From contig OZ017759.1 in NCBI GenBank assembly GCA_963969365.1, positions 1,364,001 to 1,428,000 of the forward strand: DNA of 64,000 nucleotides, given 5' to 3'. The translations under genes and the position numbers were made by a program. Of the stretch, positions 13,401 to 25,769 are shown piece by piece (the stretch's first letter is position 1; each line of letters starts with the position of its first letter). The stretch is from Asterochloris sp. CNOR1. Its lineage: Eukaryota; Chlorophyta; Trebouxiophyceae; Trebouxiales; Trebouxiaceae. Under the pieces are notes generated by a model. The model was not told the origin of the DNA. It ran no database searches and saw only the letters and a list, made by a program, of their open reading frames with translations.

Positions 13401-14806
13401 CCCATGCCAGCTGACGCCACGCCTGAGCAGCACAACCAGCACCAGGCAGCGGCAGCAGCAGCTGCGGCTGCGGCTGCAGCTGCCGCCTCTATGATGTCAC
13501 CCTTTGGCCAGATGATGACGCCGCCCACCATGATTGCTCCAGGTGGGCAGCATCTGTGGCTGGTAGTGGTGCTCTGGGCTCGTTGGGTGCCTTTCATTTG
13601 GAATAACGTATTGCCCTGGATGGGCAGCGCCTTTTCCTTGCCTCAGTCCACGTGCTCTACAACCGTTTCCTTGTGGGCCTCGGGCATCTTCATCAGAGTC
13701 CTCAGGGCCTTGCCTCCGAGCTTGGAGAATCATGCTACATGGCCGTCCTTGCAAGGTTCACTTCAGATCTGCTGGTACCACTCCATGTGCAAAAAATCTT
13801 CTGCACAGACTGCTTCATGCTCTGCGCACTGGCACTGCAGGACTGCAGTGGCAATCCTGGCCCTGCGGCACCCTCCCCCGCAGCAGTGCGCCGGTCAGCA
13901 TCGTGCTCTGCCCACGCTTGCACTGCAGGACTGCCCTGCGCCCCTGGCTCTGCAGGCGGCGCCTCCATCCCACGCAGCGTGCCAGGCAGCATGCCGGCCA
14001 TCAGCCAGGCCAGCAGCGAGTCCGCGGCTGCCCAGACTGTGGCCAGTGCAGCCAATGCGGCGGCGCAGGCGGCGGCACAGGCGGTGATGCAGCAGCCCTC
14101 CTCCGCTGTGCAGGCCTCGGCAGAGACCATTGAGCAGGTCAGCAGCATCATGTCAGTGTATGTGCAGGGTACAGTCTGCCTCATGCCGGCATGGATGATT
14201 CAATGAAGTGCAGTTCTCATGAGCAGCATGTGCAGAACATTGCTTCAAGTCTGCCACTGCCCCATGACCTTGCCCAGTGTGCTCAGATCTGTGGCAGCCT
14301 GTTTTTGGTTGCGCATCTGCCCTGCTCAGCAGAGGAAGCCTTTGTCACAGCAACCTGCCCTTCACCAGTGCACAGATCCCCACCACCTGCTGGGCAGCAA
14401 CCTGCACAGCATTTCCACTGGCCCGCCTTGAATGAGCTAGTGACTTTCACTGACCACCCTGCAGGTGCTGCGGCAGCAGCTGGACATGCTGCAGCACCAG
14501 GTAGACCAGCTGCAGATGGCACGCGAGCAGAAGGAGCAAGGGCAACAGCAGGCGCAAGGGGTCATTGCTGCAAGTAGCAACCCCGCTGCCGTCACAGGGG
14601 GTGCTGGGGCTGGTGCCTCAGCCACTTCCAGCAGCGACCAGGCTGGCGCCCAGACAGCTGCTGGAGCTGCCAGTGGCAATGCCTTTCCACCTGTCATCTC
14701 TGGCAGTGTTCATGCTGGCACTGTGGACAAGGGCAAGGCCCCTGCTGACACTTCTGCCAGGCAATCAGTGTCTGCAGCAGTCGACGGTGGTGAAATTGCT
14801 GAGTGA
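7496..14806 (+). CDS. HRD1: ERAD-associated E3 ubiquitin-protein ligase HRD1 (synoviolin)
   Basis: Fifteen exons join to 2571 nt (856 residues): 7496-7578, 7680-7785, 8314-8466, 8644-8748, 9014-9126, 9462-9633, 10086-10150, 10504-10662, 11066-11147, 11423-11726, 12273-12389, 12592-12938, 13329-13542, 13929-14137, 14465-14806. Residues 1-265 contain several hydrophobic membrane segments typical of HRD1, including VFLGRLRESEMERLHER, FVKVFHWLVQDRVDYIE and VFYLQLLTDLLHLFVYLVFF. A RING-H2 finger spans about residues 291-334: CIIC, then CNHVFHMHC, then CPVC. In the ER membrane HRD1 polyubiquitinates misfolded proteins for retrotranslocation. The long C-terminal region is Gln/Pro/Ala-rich, with a 14-Ala run, a Met-rich IPPMP segment, and a final helix (VLRQQLDMLQHQVDQLQM) with heptad character. 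C-terminal exon boundaries are less certain than the N-terminal ones. A possible in-phase extra mini-exon lies at 11762-11806. Confidence 0.9.
11700..11820 (+). repeat. exon echo: tandem copy of HRD1 exon-10 end and donor
   Basis: The end of exon 10 with its donor (about 11702-11735) is followed by a similar copy at 11783-11815. Both read G-TTGAT-x-CA-x-GAGG with a following CAAG(G/A)TGCAGGTGAG, then a T-rich stretch and TGTGTGA. In the HRD1 phase both copies end in G-Q-x-A-G, so the second could be a duplicated mini-exon. Confidence 0.6.
13447..13488 (+). repeat. polyalanine-encoding GCN repeat in HRD1
   Basis: Fourteen consecutive alanine codons (mixed GCA, GCG, GCT and GCC) sit between QHQ and SMMSP in HRD1 exon 13. 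The mixed codons argue for an old, relatively stable tract rather than a recent slippage expansion. Confidence 0.85.
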
Positions 14807-15217
14807 CCACGCAAGAAGCGCACTGCACCTGGTGTCATGAATAGCAATCAGCTCAAGCTATCAACACCCTGAACTAGCACAATAACATGAAAGCAAAGAC
14901 GCTTGTTGCTATCTTTGAAAGAGGGCAGCTCGAGAGTCGGAAAGGTGTCCACGCAACTGGGCCTTTACATTGACACTGTAGTCATCTCAAAACTGATGGG
15001 TGCATTAAGTCTTGTTCAATTCAGTGGGTGGAACAAAGGGACAAAGCCCAGAGATGAGGGGGACATGCGTTCAGGGGTGACAAGAGAGCCATCAGCTTGG
15101 CTGCATGCAACTTGATAACTGTTCTGGTTTGAGCTTGTGCTCTTCATGGATATATACGGGCGGGTCTCATTCACGGCTTGAGGGCACTCAAGGGACATTC
15201 CCCTCTTGCAGGGCACA
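14807..15217. other. convergent 3' intergenic region, HRD1 / TPPP-domain gene
   Basis: The stop codons of the rightward HRD1 gene and the leftward TPPP-domain gene face each other across 411 bp. A TTACA (TGTAA on the minus strand) near 14964 could serve the leftward gene. No coding signal was seen. Confidence 0.35.
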
Positions 15218-18200
15218 TCACATGGTCATCCGTGGGCGCCTGCTTGTGGTGCTCTCCCTGTTAGTCAGAGACTCCAACGTGATCCTATCCTTCTCGACTG
15301 TGCTGGGCCCACCCGCAGCGTAGACGCCTGCAGAGCATCAAGGAACTTCAGGTTCAAGTGCAGATCTCCTTCCCTAGCGTCAAGAACATGAGATGGCTGC
15401 AGGGGCTGCTGGCACACTGCTGTTTAGCTGTCCTCAGGCAGCTTAAACCAAGGCTAGAGCGGCAAACCTCTGCAGCAGCTGACAGGCATTACCAGCCTGA
15501 CAGACCCTACCTGTCCACAGGCTCTTCTCATCGTGCAGGCGGCAGGTGCCAGCCTGGGTGGCATTCCTGACAGGGCCTGCAGAGGCGGCCACTGTGTCTC
15601 GTATGGCCTCCAGGGGCACGCCCTTGTCCTCTGCCAGCAGGCGCAGGGCTGTTTCAAACTGCTTGAAAGCAATCTTGCGCTCCCCCTGCACCATCATGAT
15701 AATCGGAGAGCTTCAGCATTGCAAGGCAGGGAAGGGGTTGTCAGAGATAGGCGTTTAAACTTAATCCTGCCATTACTCTGCACAGGAAACGAGGTCAGCA
15801 CATTGGCTAGCATTGAATTCCGCCTGAGCTAGTGTGGGAAGTGGTGTACAGGCTCCTTCCAAGGCTTCCTCAGGCAACAGCCTCTAATTTGAGTGTAGCA
15901 CGAACAGGATCTGGCAGAGAAGGCCATGTCAAGCAATGGGTCATTTTTGCAACCTCTAGCTCAAAGCTGAAAGGCATCCACCATGCCTGCCAGGCAATGC
16001 TACTACATCTAGGGCTAGCTGTTGCACCTCATGCAGAAATGTATTAGCCACGCATGCCAGTGGTGCTTGCAGTGGCAGCCCCTGCTTGCATGGGACATGA
16101 GGAGGGCGAACAGCCCAGGGGTGACTGCCTTGCCTTGTTCTTGGCCTTGCTGAAAGCGATGTCCACCGCAGTGGTAGTCAGCTTGCCCCCCACCAGCCCA
16201 CACTCCCTGCACAGCTTTGCAAAGTGGGAGCCGTCCATCTCCACCTGCAAACATGGGCTCCTTGCTTTATGTTGTTGCCAAGTTGCACCAGTCTGTTTGC
16301 TTGCCGCAAATGCTTTGTGTTGAGGACACATGTGCACCGTGAAGAGAAAGTGGCCGGGCTGATCGTCAGCACTGAAGCTCCCAGTACACTCTGTCAATGA
16401 ACACGCATGGCAGAACCAGCACAGCAAGCATAGATGATAAGCATTACGCACAAACTGGAAAAAAGTCTGTAGCAATAGCTCACAGCAAAGGCAAATTCTG
16501 GACCAGAAGCTGTCAAGAGTCACAAACAATCTCAGGAAAGTCTCTGCCACATGCTTTCCTTGACATCTGACATCACCCACCTTCTGCCGCGAGTCTGCTG
16601 GCGAGGCCACCATCGCTCCTGTGCCAAACATGGCAAAGGCCTTGAACACTCGCTGCAGATCCTCCACCGTCGCAGGTCCAGCTGAGCCGCTGCTGCTCTC
16701 AGCAGTGGGCTGCAAGCACAATGCTGGGGTGCATTAGCCAAGCTTGGAGCTTGGCGCTGGGCCAGGACGAACGTGCAGGTCACGCACAGGCAGCAGGAGC
16801 TTCTAAAGCAGCTGCAATGCAGAAAAGGCAGCTGTGATGCATGGAATGCTTGAATGCCGACTCCCAGGCAGGCCGCTTCCAGCAGCGCACTGCAGCAGCA
16901 CACAGAGCCTGTGCCTGGCGTGCAAGGCAGCCCCGACCGGCTACACTGAGGCAGCTACATACCCAGAGTTGGCAGGCCGTGCTCACCGGCGCAGGGCTGC
17001 GGCCCAGGCTGCTGCGTGTGCCAGACACAGACTTGCGCACCCTAGCCCGCGCGGTCTGCGCCCCTGACATGCTCAGGGAGGACATGGGTGACGTCAGGCT
17101 GCTCGCCGTCATGAGGCCTGCACAACATGAGGGCCAGGAATCCAGGTCTGCTCGGATGGGTCAGAGAGATGGGCAGAAGTGAGTACAGGGGTGCTGACAG
17201 AGCGACAGTCTGCTCACAGCCTGAGCGAGGCGGGCATCACGAACGGCTTCTTCATGCTTTGAAATGGGGCCGCGGAGTCATGCAGAAGCTGAGGGCTGAC
17301 CCGGGCTGCAAGCACGCCGGCCTCACCTGGGGACTGGGACGGCCGCGCGGTCAGCGGGGGGTCGCCGGCTGCCGCGCGCTCCTGCTGCAGCTTGATGCCG
17401 CGCACATCGGCAGGCGACCGGTCCAGCAGGGCTCGCAGGCTCTTGTCCTTGTCCACACTGCTGGGGCCGCCACGAGCGTACACACCTGCACGTCGTGGTG
17501 AAGCTGGTCTCTACACCCCACAGCATCACTGCCAAGACAGGCCTGTGAAGCACATGCTGGGCCACCATGGCCATGCACACCTGCAGGTGGCAAAGGAGAT
17601 CACATAGGCAGCATCTACAGGAGGTCACTCAGGCTGAAGGGTGCCTGGACGTCCACGCTGGCTGGGGGCTGCTGCAAGCATGCACACCTGCACATGCACC
17701 TGATACGCCATGTTTGGGAGTAAAGCGGGGGCGCACAGGACCCCTGCAGGCTGTGAGCACGCACCGTGAGGCTGCAGGGGGCGCAGGCAAGGCAGGCAGG
17801 CAGTCTGGTGGGCCGCCATGAGCACAGGCACCTGCACATTTGAGGTGGTAGCTCTGGTGTTGCACAACAGTGATGCATCACACACAGACATGGCAAAGGC
17901 ATGTGGTTGTGCAGCCAGGCTGTGCTTGTTACGCAGTGCTGCATCGGCGAGACAGAGATGTGCTGAGCATCTACCTCAGCAACATGAAGAGAGGCTGAGC
18001 ACGCACCCAAGCACCAGCAGCCTGCATCCTTGCCTTAGCAGCACGCCCCGAGTGCACATACGCAGGGTTCTGCCACTGCCATGCTCCAACCACCGACACA
18101 CCCACCTGTGTAGGTGCTCTTGTCGTCAAAGAGCTTGACATAATCTGCCCGCGTGCCGCTGACTGCTGGGCCATTGTTGCTCAGCACGGCAGTGGCCACC

Positions 18201-21200
18201 TCTCCCAGCTGGCACTGCTTCTTCTCCGCAATGTGGGACAGCGCACTGATGAACTGGTCAAACGTGATGCGGCGGTGGCCCTTGACCTGCAGAAGGGATG
18301 AGCACTTGTCTGGCCGTGCTCTGCCGCCTGACATGCCTGCCTCATGCCCACGCAGGGTACACATCCCAAAGGAGATACACTGCTGCCAGGGCAGCAGCCA
18401 GACAGCTTTGTTGGCAGTGCTCTGCAGGTGCGCATGCCTCACTGGAGCAACGGCAACCTGTTGGAACCATGGCAATTGACCTACAGGCTGGCTGAGCCAT
18501 AGCTCACTGAGTCGAAACTTTGCTTCAACTGACATGGCAGCCCTGACCCACAAGTGCCTTGAAGGACTGGCTAGAATGGCAGGTTCAGCCTCAGGGTGCA
18601 AGACAATGCTGACGCAGGTTCACACAGCACAGCGCTGGTCTGGCCACAGCAGACACGCTGGAGTTGCCACCAAGTCATGTGCACAACTTGCTTGCTCAGG
18701 GCGGTAAGACACTGCCAGACTGCAGCTGCACTCTCAACCCTGCCTCCCACACAATTCCTGAGCACCAGTCAACTGCATCCTCCTATGCAGGCATACAAGC
18801 CCATACCTTGGCCTTGGCAAACACGATGTCCACGTCGATGGGCGTGAAGCGCCTATCCAGCAGGCGGCAGTCGCGGCAGAGCTTGCTGAACTTAGCACCA
18901 TCCATGTCCTCCAGTGCCTGCCTCGCTCCAAAGCTGGCGAATGAAACAAACACCCGCCGCAGGTCCTCTGCAAGCAAGCAGGCCAAAGTCAGCAAGAGAG
19001 TGCAGATACATTGCTGGGTGTGGACTATCTGGCAGCAACCCCGGACACTGGTCCTCTGCAGGTGGGCCTGCAGGGACTTTGAACTGCTGCTTGCCTGCAG
19101 GCGCAGGTATAGCTCATTAGCTGGAGGCGGCCTCTCCCCAAAGCTGGCACGCTACATTTCCTGCAGATAGCCTGGCCTGTCTGATTCTCAACGAGCATGA
19201 TGCATGCTTCCCACCAGGCAGATCCCAGGCAATGTGTCTCAGAGCAGTATACCTGTGATCCCATGCACATGCAGCACCCGTCTCCAACTGGCGATCGCCT
19301 TCTGCCAGGGGCTCATATCTGGCTGGCAGTCCCAGCAGCAATTCAAGAGTCGAGATTGACATTGCTGGCTGCCATCCCCTGTGCAACACACCTGCCTGCC
19401 TTGTGCTCAGGCCAGCAGGAGCTGCAGTCTGGGCAGGCAGCCGCTGCCCCTGGTCACATGAAGAGCATGGACAGACCCTCACTTTCAGCTGGCAGTCCCA
19501 GTTGCGCCCTCAGCTCCAGCCTGGCCCTGCTGACTGCCACGCTCTGGTAATACTCATGGAACTCCGGCAGAGTGACCTTCCCATCCCCGTCTGCATCTGC
19601 CTGGCGGAACTGGTGCTGCACAAAAGCGTCCAGGTCCGTCTGCTTGATGCTGTCCTGCAAGACAAGAATCAGCACCTGTTCCGGATCCATGTGATTACAG
19701 GAGCCCCTTGTGCTTGTTGCTGTCCTGCAGGGCTTGGGCTAGCATGTGGTGGACTGGAAGCATGGCAACCTGAAGGGGTGGACAACCACGGCAGGCAAAG
19801 CCAGAACAGGACTGCTGGTGGGCTGGCGGAGGGACCTGCTGGGCAACAGCAGCTCTGCTGAGGGAGCGACCACAGGTGATGCGTCACCAGCATGCTGCAG
19901 AGACACCACACAAGGTCAGGCCGCGCACCAGCGAGATGCATAAAGGGCGTCACCAGCATGCCCAGATCTGGAGTAACACTCAGGGCTGAGACAGGCGAGG
20001 CGTCACCAGCATGCCCAGGTCTGAAGTAACATGTCATGCAGGTCAGGCCTCACCAGCATGCCCAGGTCTGCGATGACAGCCTGCAGCTCCTCGTACTCCA
20101 GAGCACCACTCCGGTTCTTGTCATACTGCAGCACAGGGCATCAGAGGATCGACCACCTGAGACAGATGAGCTGCCCCCTTGGCCACGCATCCCGCTGCGT
20201 GGCACTGATGGCGCCCAAGCTGGCGGCAGCAGCAGTGGCAAACGAAAAGTGTAAGCAGGAAGAGAGTAAGATGTCACGGTGCTGCTCCAGTACAAGCTCT
20301 GCAGCACAAGGCTAGCGCAACATCTGAGCTTGCCTGAATGAACGCCTGCTGCGAGTGCTCCTTGCTGGCATCATAAGTCTGCACAGCAGCAGACATCCAT
20401 CCCATGAGAGACGCTGCAGACACCCCTGTGCAGTGGCGCAGAGCAGGTCAGCAGGAACACAAGCAGACAGATGCTCCATGCACTGCCTGCCCCCATGGCA
20501 GACAAGAAGCAGGCGGTATGAAGCTGGTGCCTGCAATCCAGCCCCACCACCAGCTGGCATCAACATGAGAAGGGTCGTAGCTTACTGGGGTGAAGGGACT
20601 CTCGCCGTTGCTGCTGCCAGTCTCTGGCTCCAGGCCTGGGCGACAATTCTGAGCATCCTGGATGATGGCCTGCATAGCAATTGGCATGGACTCAAGATTG
20701 AGAAGAGTGCCCGCAGTGCTAAGCATAAGGACCAGGTCAGCAAGAGATCAGGTACAGCAGGCTGTTCAAGCGAAGAGCTCCATTAAAGTAGGTGCCCGTG
20801 GTGATGAAGGGTAGCATGTGCCACCTGTGCACCCCCAAAAGCAGGGGATGCAGCTTGCAGCACAGCAGAAGCTCATCCTCATTCTTTTCTGCCCATGCGC
20901 AGAGCTCTCTGCCCAATGTACCTCATAATTGTGCACCCAAGTCGATAAGAAGTGGAGAAGAAGACCAGAAGTGCAGAAGGAAAGAGTCTCCACCTCGCCG
21001 GCTGCAGCCCCTGCTGCAGGAAAAGGCCTGTGCACCCCTGGGCAATGCTCACACAGGGTCATCCTGGACAGCTCAGCTTGTGCACCACTTGCCTGTGCAT
21101 CATCATGCAGCAGCAGCGCCACCGGCCACTAGCAACCCATGCAGAGGTGCCGACAACCGGCATTAAGCTCCATAGAGGTCTATGTGTAGAGGTCCATGTG

Positions 21201-24200
21201 TGGCAATCTCACCAGTGCATTCACCCCAATCAGGGAAGCCACCTCCTCAGCTGCAGCCTCGCTGGCCGTCAGCTGCCGGATGCCCGCCTCCAGGGCCCCG
21301 CTGCCCAGCTGCTTCAGGCTACGTCGCAGCGCCCGAGATGCGTCTCTGTAGTCGCCATAGGTTAGCTGCCGCCCATTCCCCAGAGTGTCTGTCTCACACT
21401 TCTGCAGGAAGGGGGCAGGGCACAGTGGGCAGGCTGAGCACACTTGCTGCAAGGGCAGGTGCCTGTTGTGACTGGTGCAGAAGGCAACTTGGTAGCTGGC
21501 AGACTGCACCGACGTGGATACTCTGCATGGGGACCGGCAACGATACAGCAACATGCGCAAGTGCCGCAGCTCACGCAGTGATGCTGCTGTGGGCTGTGAG
21601 GGCAACACTGTCTGCTCTGCAGGGACAGGGTTCTGTGCTTGCCAGTTGTGCAGGCCCCTGACATACATGATAGCTTTGGCTGACATCAGCGGCAGATGTG
21701 CCTCAAACAGAAGGCAGCTCAGGAGTGACATGAACAGTCATCTGTGCAGGTCAAGAGCAGGTGCCCACCTGCAGGACTTTGAGCATGGCATTGTGAATGG
21801 CCACAAAGGGCTCCGCGCCCTTGTCATTGGTGGCCATGCGCAGCAGCCAGCCTGCACTCCAAACAGAAGGAAAGCGCCAGGTCAGGCCATACCGTCTCAA
21901 AATGTACAAGCAGCCGAAAACCCTGCTGGCTGAAGGCAGCTGTGTAAAGTTCATCACAGCCGCAGTTCACACTGTGTGAAAGGGGGCCAGCAACTGCATT
22001 AAGGGTCTGGCAGGCCAGAGCCTGACCGCCCCAAATGCTGTTGAGCCAGGGCACCGGATGCCTCGATTGGGGAGTCTGCAGGGGTCAGCATCCACGATGT
22101 CCTGGGACGAGAGGGGTGCTTATACTGAGCAGGTAGACACACCACCAGGTGGCCGCAGGTGTAAACAGGCGGAGGCATCACAGTGCTTACATCAGAATCA
22201 ATCAGGATGCAAACACGCACCTGCGTCCTTTCACGCCATGGCTGCCCCGGCCGGGTCAGTCCCTGGCCAAGCAACAGGTGACTGGGCCGCAGGCAGTCCC
22301 ACAAGCCGAGCTGCACAGGCACTCCTGCCTGCCCCTGCACAACCACACCTTTGCGGTTGCAGGCGTCCACCACCTATGCCCGGCGGGCACCTGCTGCCGC
22401 GTGGCCTCATTGCACGCCAATGCACCCCCTTGCAGGCTCACCTGACGGCAACAGGCGCCCCCCAACAAGCCTTTCCTCAGTCAGCCACATGCCCACAGGC
22501 AGCACCCTCATGGCCCCAGACAGGCCATGCCTGCATCACACCTCAGCCATCATCCACACCTAGCCAGCTGCCTGCAGTGCCTGGCGGCCATCGGCTAGCA
22601 AGGCCAAGGGCACCCCACAGCTGTGGCACATGCTCAGCCCGCTGCCCAGCGCACCTGAGCGGCTGCAGGCGTCCACCAGCTCAATGCCTGCCTCCACATG
22701 CTCCAGCAGCTTGGCCAGGCGCAGGCCGTCAACCTCACTGAGGTGGCCCCCCGCGATGTCCAGCACACGCATCACGTCCTGGCAGAACAGGTCCAGCTGC
22801 TCACAGTTGTGGCGGTCCCCTCGCGCCTTGCGCACCAGCTCGTGCAGCTCCCAGATGGCGCCTGCAGAGGGATGAGATTTGAGACCCCTCCACCACTGTT
22901 CAGGTGGTGCATAATTGCATGTGGTGGGGCGTTGCCAGCACAGCAGATGAACATACCTGGCCCCCATCGCCAACAAGAAGCCTATGGACATGGTCATGTA
23001 AAGTCTCACCGCACTTCAACACGCCTAGCTGGCATCACGCTTGCGCGCACAAGGGGGATTTGTGGCCTGATCTTGTGCCACTTGACTACAGGAGAAGGCT
23101 GCCTCCACCTGAGATGCAAACCAAAGAAGTGGATGGCAGTGCAAGCATTGCAGGACAGGACCCACCCACGATGTGCCCCACAATTGGAGCGGAAGCTGTG
23201 GCCTCCACGAGGCCCGCCCCCTCCACCCCCAGCGTCGACAAGTAGGCAAACAGCTCGGAGACCACCTCCTCGCCGCCTGTCCAGCCTGACAGGATCTGGG
23301 CGTTCTCCTGGGAGGTCTGCAGAGGTCGGGACACGGCATGAGCCCAAGCTGAGAAGTCAAGTAAAGCAGGCAGGCACTGCATACCAGGAACAAGACCTTT
23401 GCAAGTCAGTCCACCAGCAACAGATCATGAACAAGGGTGTTGAGGAAGAAGGTCTTGCGAGGCGCTGAGGAGGCAGCTCACCGATCCAGGGACTAACCCT
23501 GCGCCAGCATGTGAGGACATGCTGGGCGTCACAGGCGCATCGGCATCCTCAGAGGCATGCACTGCGATGGGAGCCAGCACAGGGCTGGCAAACTCCTCGT
23601 CAGCTGCTGGCTCTTCCAGGTGAATCGGCTGTGCAGGGGCAGCCAAGCCGCCGGCTGCTGATGCAAGGAGCGCATCCGTGGCAGCAGGGAACGCTGGGGC
23701 CGCCGGGGTGGAGGGCTGGGCCTCTGTGCGCTGCTCCCTCAGAGAGGTGGCTGGGCTGCTGGCAACAGGGCATGCTGTCACGCCCTGCAGCAAGATGGGG
23801 CAGCAGTGAGTCGTTGGGCAGGCCAGGAGCAGTTGCGTAGGGATAAGTGCTGATGTGGCTGGTTGGCATCAACACTTGGCAGAGCTATGCTCTTTTGGTC
23901 AGCTTGACGATGTTGGCACGGAGAGAAGAATGTGCATCCAGGGCTAGATGCCTGTTGCTGCTGTGGTAGGGACCTCTCATTCTGCCATGCAGAGCTGGCA
24001 GCAGGCTGCCTGGCTCACCCCGTTCTCCCTGAGATCCTGGATGGCCTCCAGCAGGGTGTCCGCATCTGCCTTTGTCTCGACCATCATGTAAAGGTCAGCT
24101 GCTGTCAGCTGCAGCAGCCTCTGCATGAAAAGTGGCCGATATGCTGTCTGTTGCAGTCCCAGGCGCACAAGAGAGGACCACGCAGGCTGCCTATCAAGAG

Positions 24201-24588
24201 CCTATTGCAGGCTGTGCAGCAAGGGCGCATCCTTCTCACATGCGTGAAGCAGAGTTTGACTAAGCTTGTTGATTGGCAATCAGAGATGGTGCTGGAAATT
24301 GCGGGTGCCCTGAGCATAAGTGCATGCTGCTCGCCTTTGGTGAGATGGATTTGAAGGCCTCCTCATACTTGCTCTGACCAATAAATCTGAGCCACTTGTT
24401 CATGTCGCTGGACTTCCAGTCAGCAATCTTCTTCTGCAGACAAGTCAGCATGGACTAAGCAAGCCATGGCTGGACAAATGCCGAGCACCGGCAAAGGCCA
24501 GGGCCGGGGGCGGCTGTGCACAGCATGTGGCACTGATTCTGACCTTGGGAGGCTTCTTTGCGCTGCTGCTGTTGCGGAAAAGTCCCAT
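15218..24588 (-). CDS. multidomain SAM-like / four-helix / EF-hand / double p25-alpha (TPPP) protein
   Basis: Twenty exons join to 2709 nt (902 residues) without a phase break: 24588-24544, 24433-24335, 24120-24019, 23784-23482, 23316-23166, 22861-22655, 21851-21769, 21401-21213, 20669-20586, 20378-20334, 20125-20054, 19654-19483, 18967-18807, 18286-18106, 17485-17327, 17117-16987, 16709-16581, 16244-16134, 15685-15511, 15327-15218. Residues 16-82 resemble a SAM domain (DMNKWLRFIGQSKYEEAF; LLQLTAADL). Residues 83-183 are Ala/Pro-rich. About 184-420 are helical, with a segment resembling the N-terminal bundle of MLKL-like proteins (ending ELVDACSRSG, WLLRMATND). Two EF-hands follow: YDKNRSGALEYEE from 437 and DADGDGKVTLPE at 480-491. 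Two p25-alpha domains follow, about 518-685 and 740-902, each with MDG-x-x-F-(S/A)-KLCR and the GVYA-x-GGPS-(S/T)-V-(D/E)-KD end motif. TPPP proteins bind and bundle microtubules, so a Ca-responsive cytoskeletal or ciliary role is an inference. Splitting into two genes is possible but the phases argue against it. Confidence 0.8.
19868..20062 (-). repeat. exon echo: four copies of EF-hand exon end plus donor
   Basis: On the minus strand the real exon end GACCTGGGCATGCTG followed by GTGAGG (at 20066-20049) is followed downstream by GACCTGGGCATGCTGGTGACG, GATCTGGGCATGCTGGTGACG and a weaker CAGCATGCTGGTGACG. Each copy encodes LGML or ML at the same frame position. The donor has decayed from GTGAGG to GTGACG in the copies. 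Confidence 0.8.
22330..22690 (-). repeat. exon echo: copy of four-helix exon end plus donor
   Basis: The end of the exon at 22861-22655 reads GTGGACGCCTGCAGCCGCTC followed by AGGTGCG. About 300 bp into the intron (22373-22340) a copy reads GTGGTGGACGCCTGCAACCG followed by CAAAGGTGTGG. It preserves VDAC-(S/N)-R and a GT donor. Confidence 0.65.
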
Positions 24589-25769
24589 GGCAGTACCGGC
24601 CTATTCCTGCGCGGATGCAGCGGGGGGTGAGGGAGTCTGGGCCAAACATGGCCGCGGTCAAAGGCTGGTTCATCATGAATGTCATGTGGAGGCAAGGCCT
24701 CTCTGTGCATCACTGCAACAGGCTGTGCTCTATGCATGGCAGAAGCACACAGGGCCGCTCCTGTAGCTTCAGGTTGTCAAAGAGCCGTTGTGAGTTTCCG
24801 TTGAGACTCGCACCTGAGGCCGCAGGTGCTTCTATATTGTCGATCTGACCCTGGTGAAGTGCAACAGCCTCTTGGTATGGTGCGACTGAGAAAGTTGAAG
24901 CTAGAAACACAGGGAACGGTTCAGCTTTGTTTCTTAGCTCTGGGGTCTTCTGGCAATTGAGAGAGCACCGCAGAAGAGCTGCAGACAATGGATTGTCCAG
25001 CTTCAAATTGCTTATCTTCTTTCTTGCAGCCAGCGATTTGGCAACGGCCATCAGCCTTTCATTGATCTTCCCTGCCTGCACACCCTATGCACCCTGCACA
25101 TCATCTGCGGGTCCCCCTTGTTTTGAACTTGCTGTTCGCTCCAGGCCTTAGTTGGCTCTGACGCTCCTTAGCCAGGCAGAAGCGACAGATGCTACCAGCA
25201 AAGAGGCAGCAGTGCTAGCACGAGACTGAAATGGGGAATAGCCCCTCTCTGGAGTACTGGAACTGGCCTTGGGCGCCCTCAGATGAGGTGCGGCGCCCAT
25301 GCCTGCTGCTGCAGGCACACTCTCATACACCACTGATATGCATGCACTGGGGCGCTGCCACTCTCCCGCTGGCGTCAGCTTCACTTCATCGCTCAGGCTT
25401 CATATGCGCCACAAATGGAAAGCATCAGCCAAGCTTGTGCAGCCACCAGCTGCACATGTCACACTAGCTGTCAAAGTGAATTCCTGCTTTACACGTCTTG
25501 ATTCAAGGTCACCAATTCTTGTGAGCCTGCCTCCAGTCTGCACACCAGCAGCAGCACCTAACAACTGCTTCTGCACCCTTCACACAAGTCCTGTTTGCAT
25601 GCTGCCCTCGAAGCAAGCCTATGTGTTGCAAAGCTTTGCAGAGGCTGTGAGGAGTCTGGTTGGCGCGCCTTTCCCAGCCCACTCTGCTTGTCCCAGCACA
25701 GAAGCCTTTGCAGTTGCACATTTGTCGTACCTTGCATGGGCTCGTGCAGGTCAGCACTTCAGCCCTCTC
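24589..25769. promoter_or_regulatory. divergent intergenic region, TPPP-domain gene / ankyrin gene
   Basis: This 1.2 kb lies between two divergent start codons. It has open frames but none recognisable. A frame starting at 25230 (MGNSPSLEYWN) was considered as an upstream exon of the ankyrin gene but could not be connected. It probably holds both promoters and 5' UTRs. Confidence 0.35.

Noticed and set aside
22058-22741. 227-codon plus-strand open frame
   Set aside because: Opposes the four-helix exon of the TPPP-domain gene, whose phases and motifs are consistent; the plus frame is Pro/Ala/His-rich without domain.
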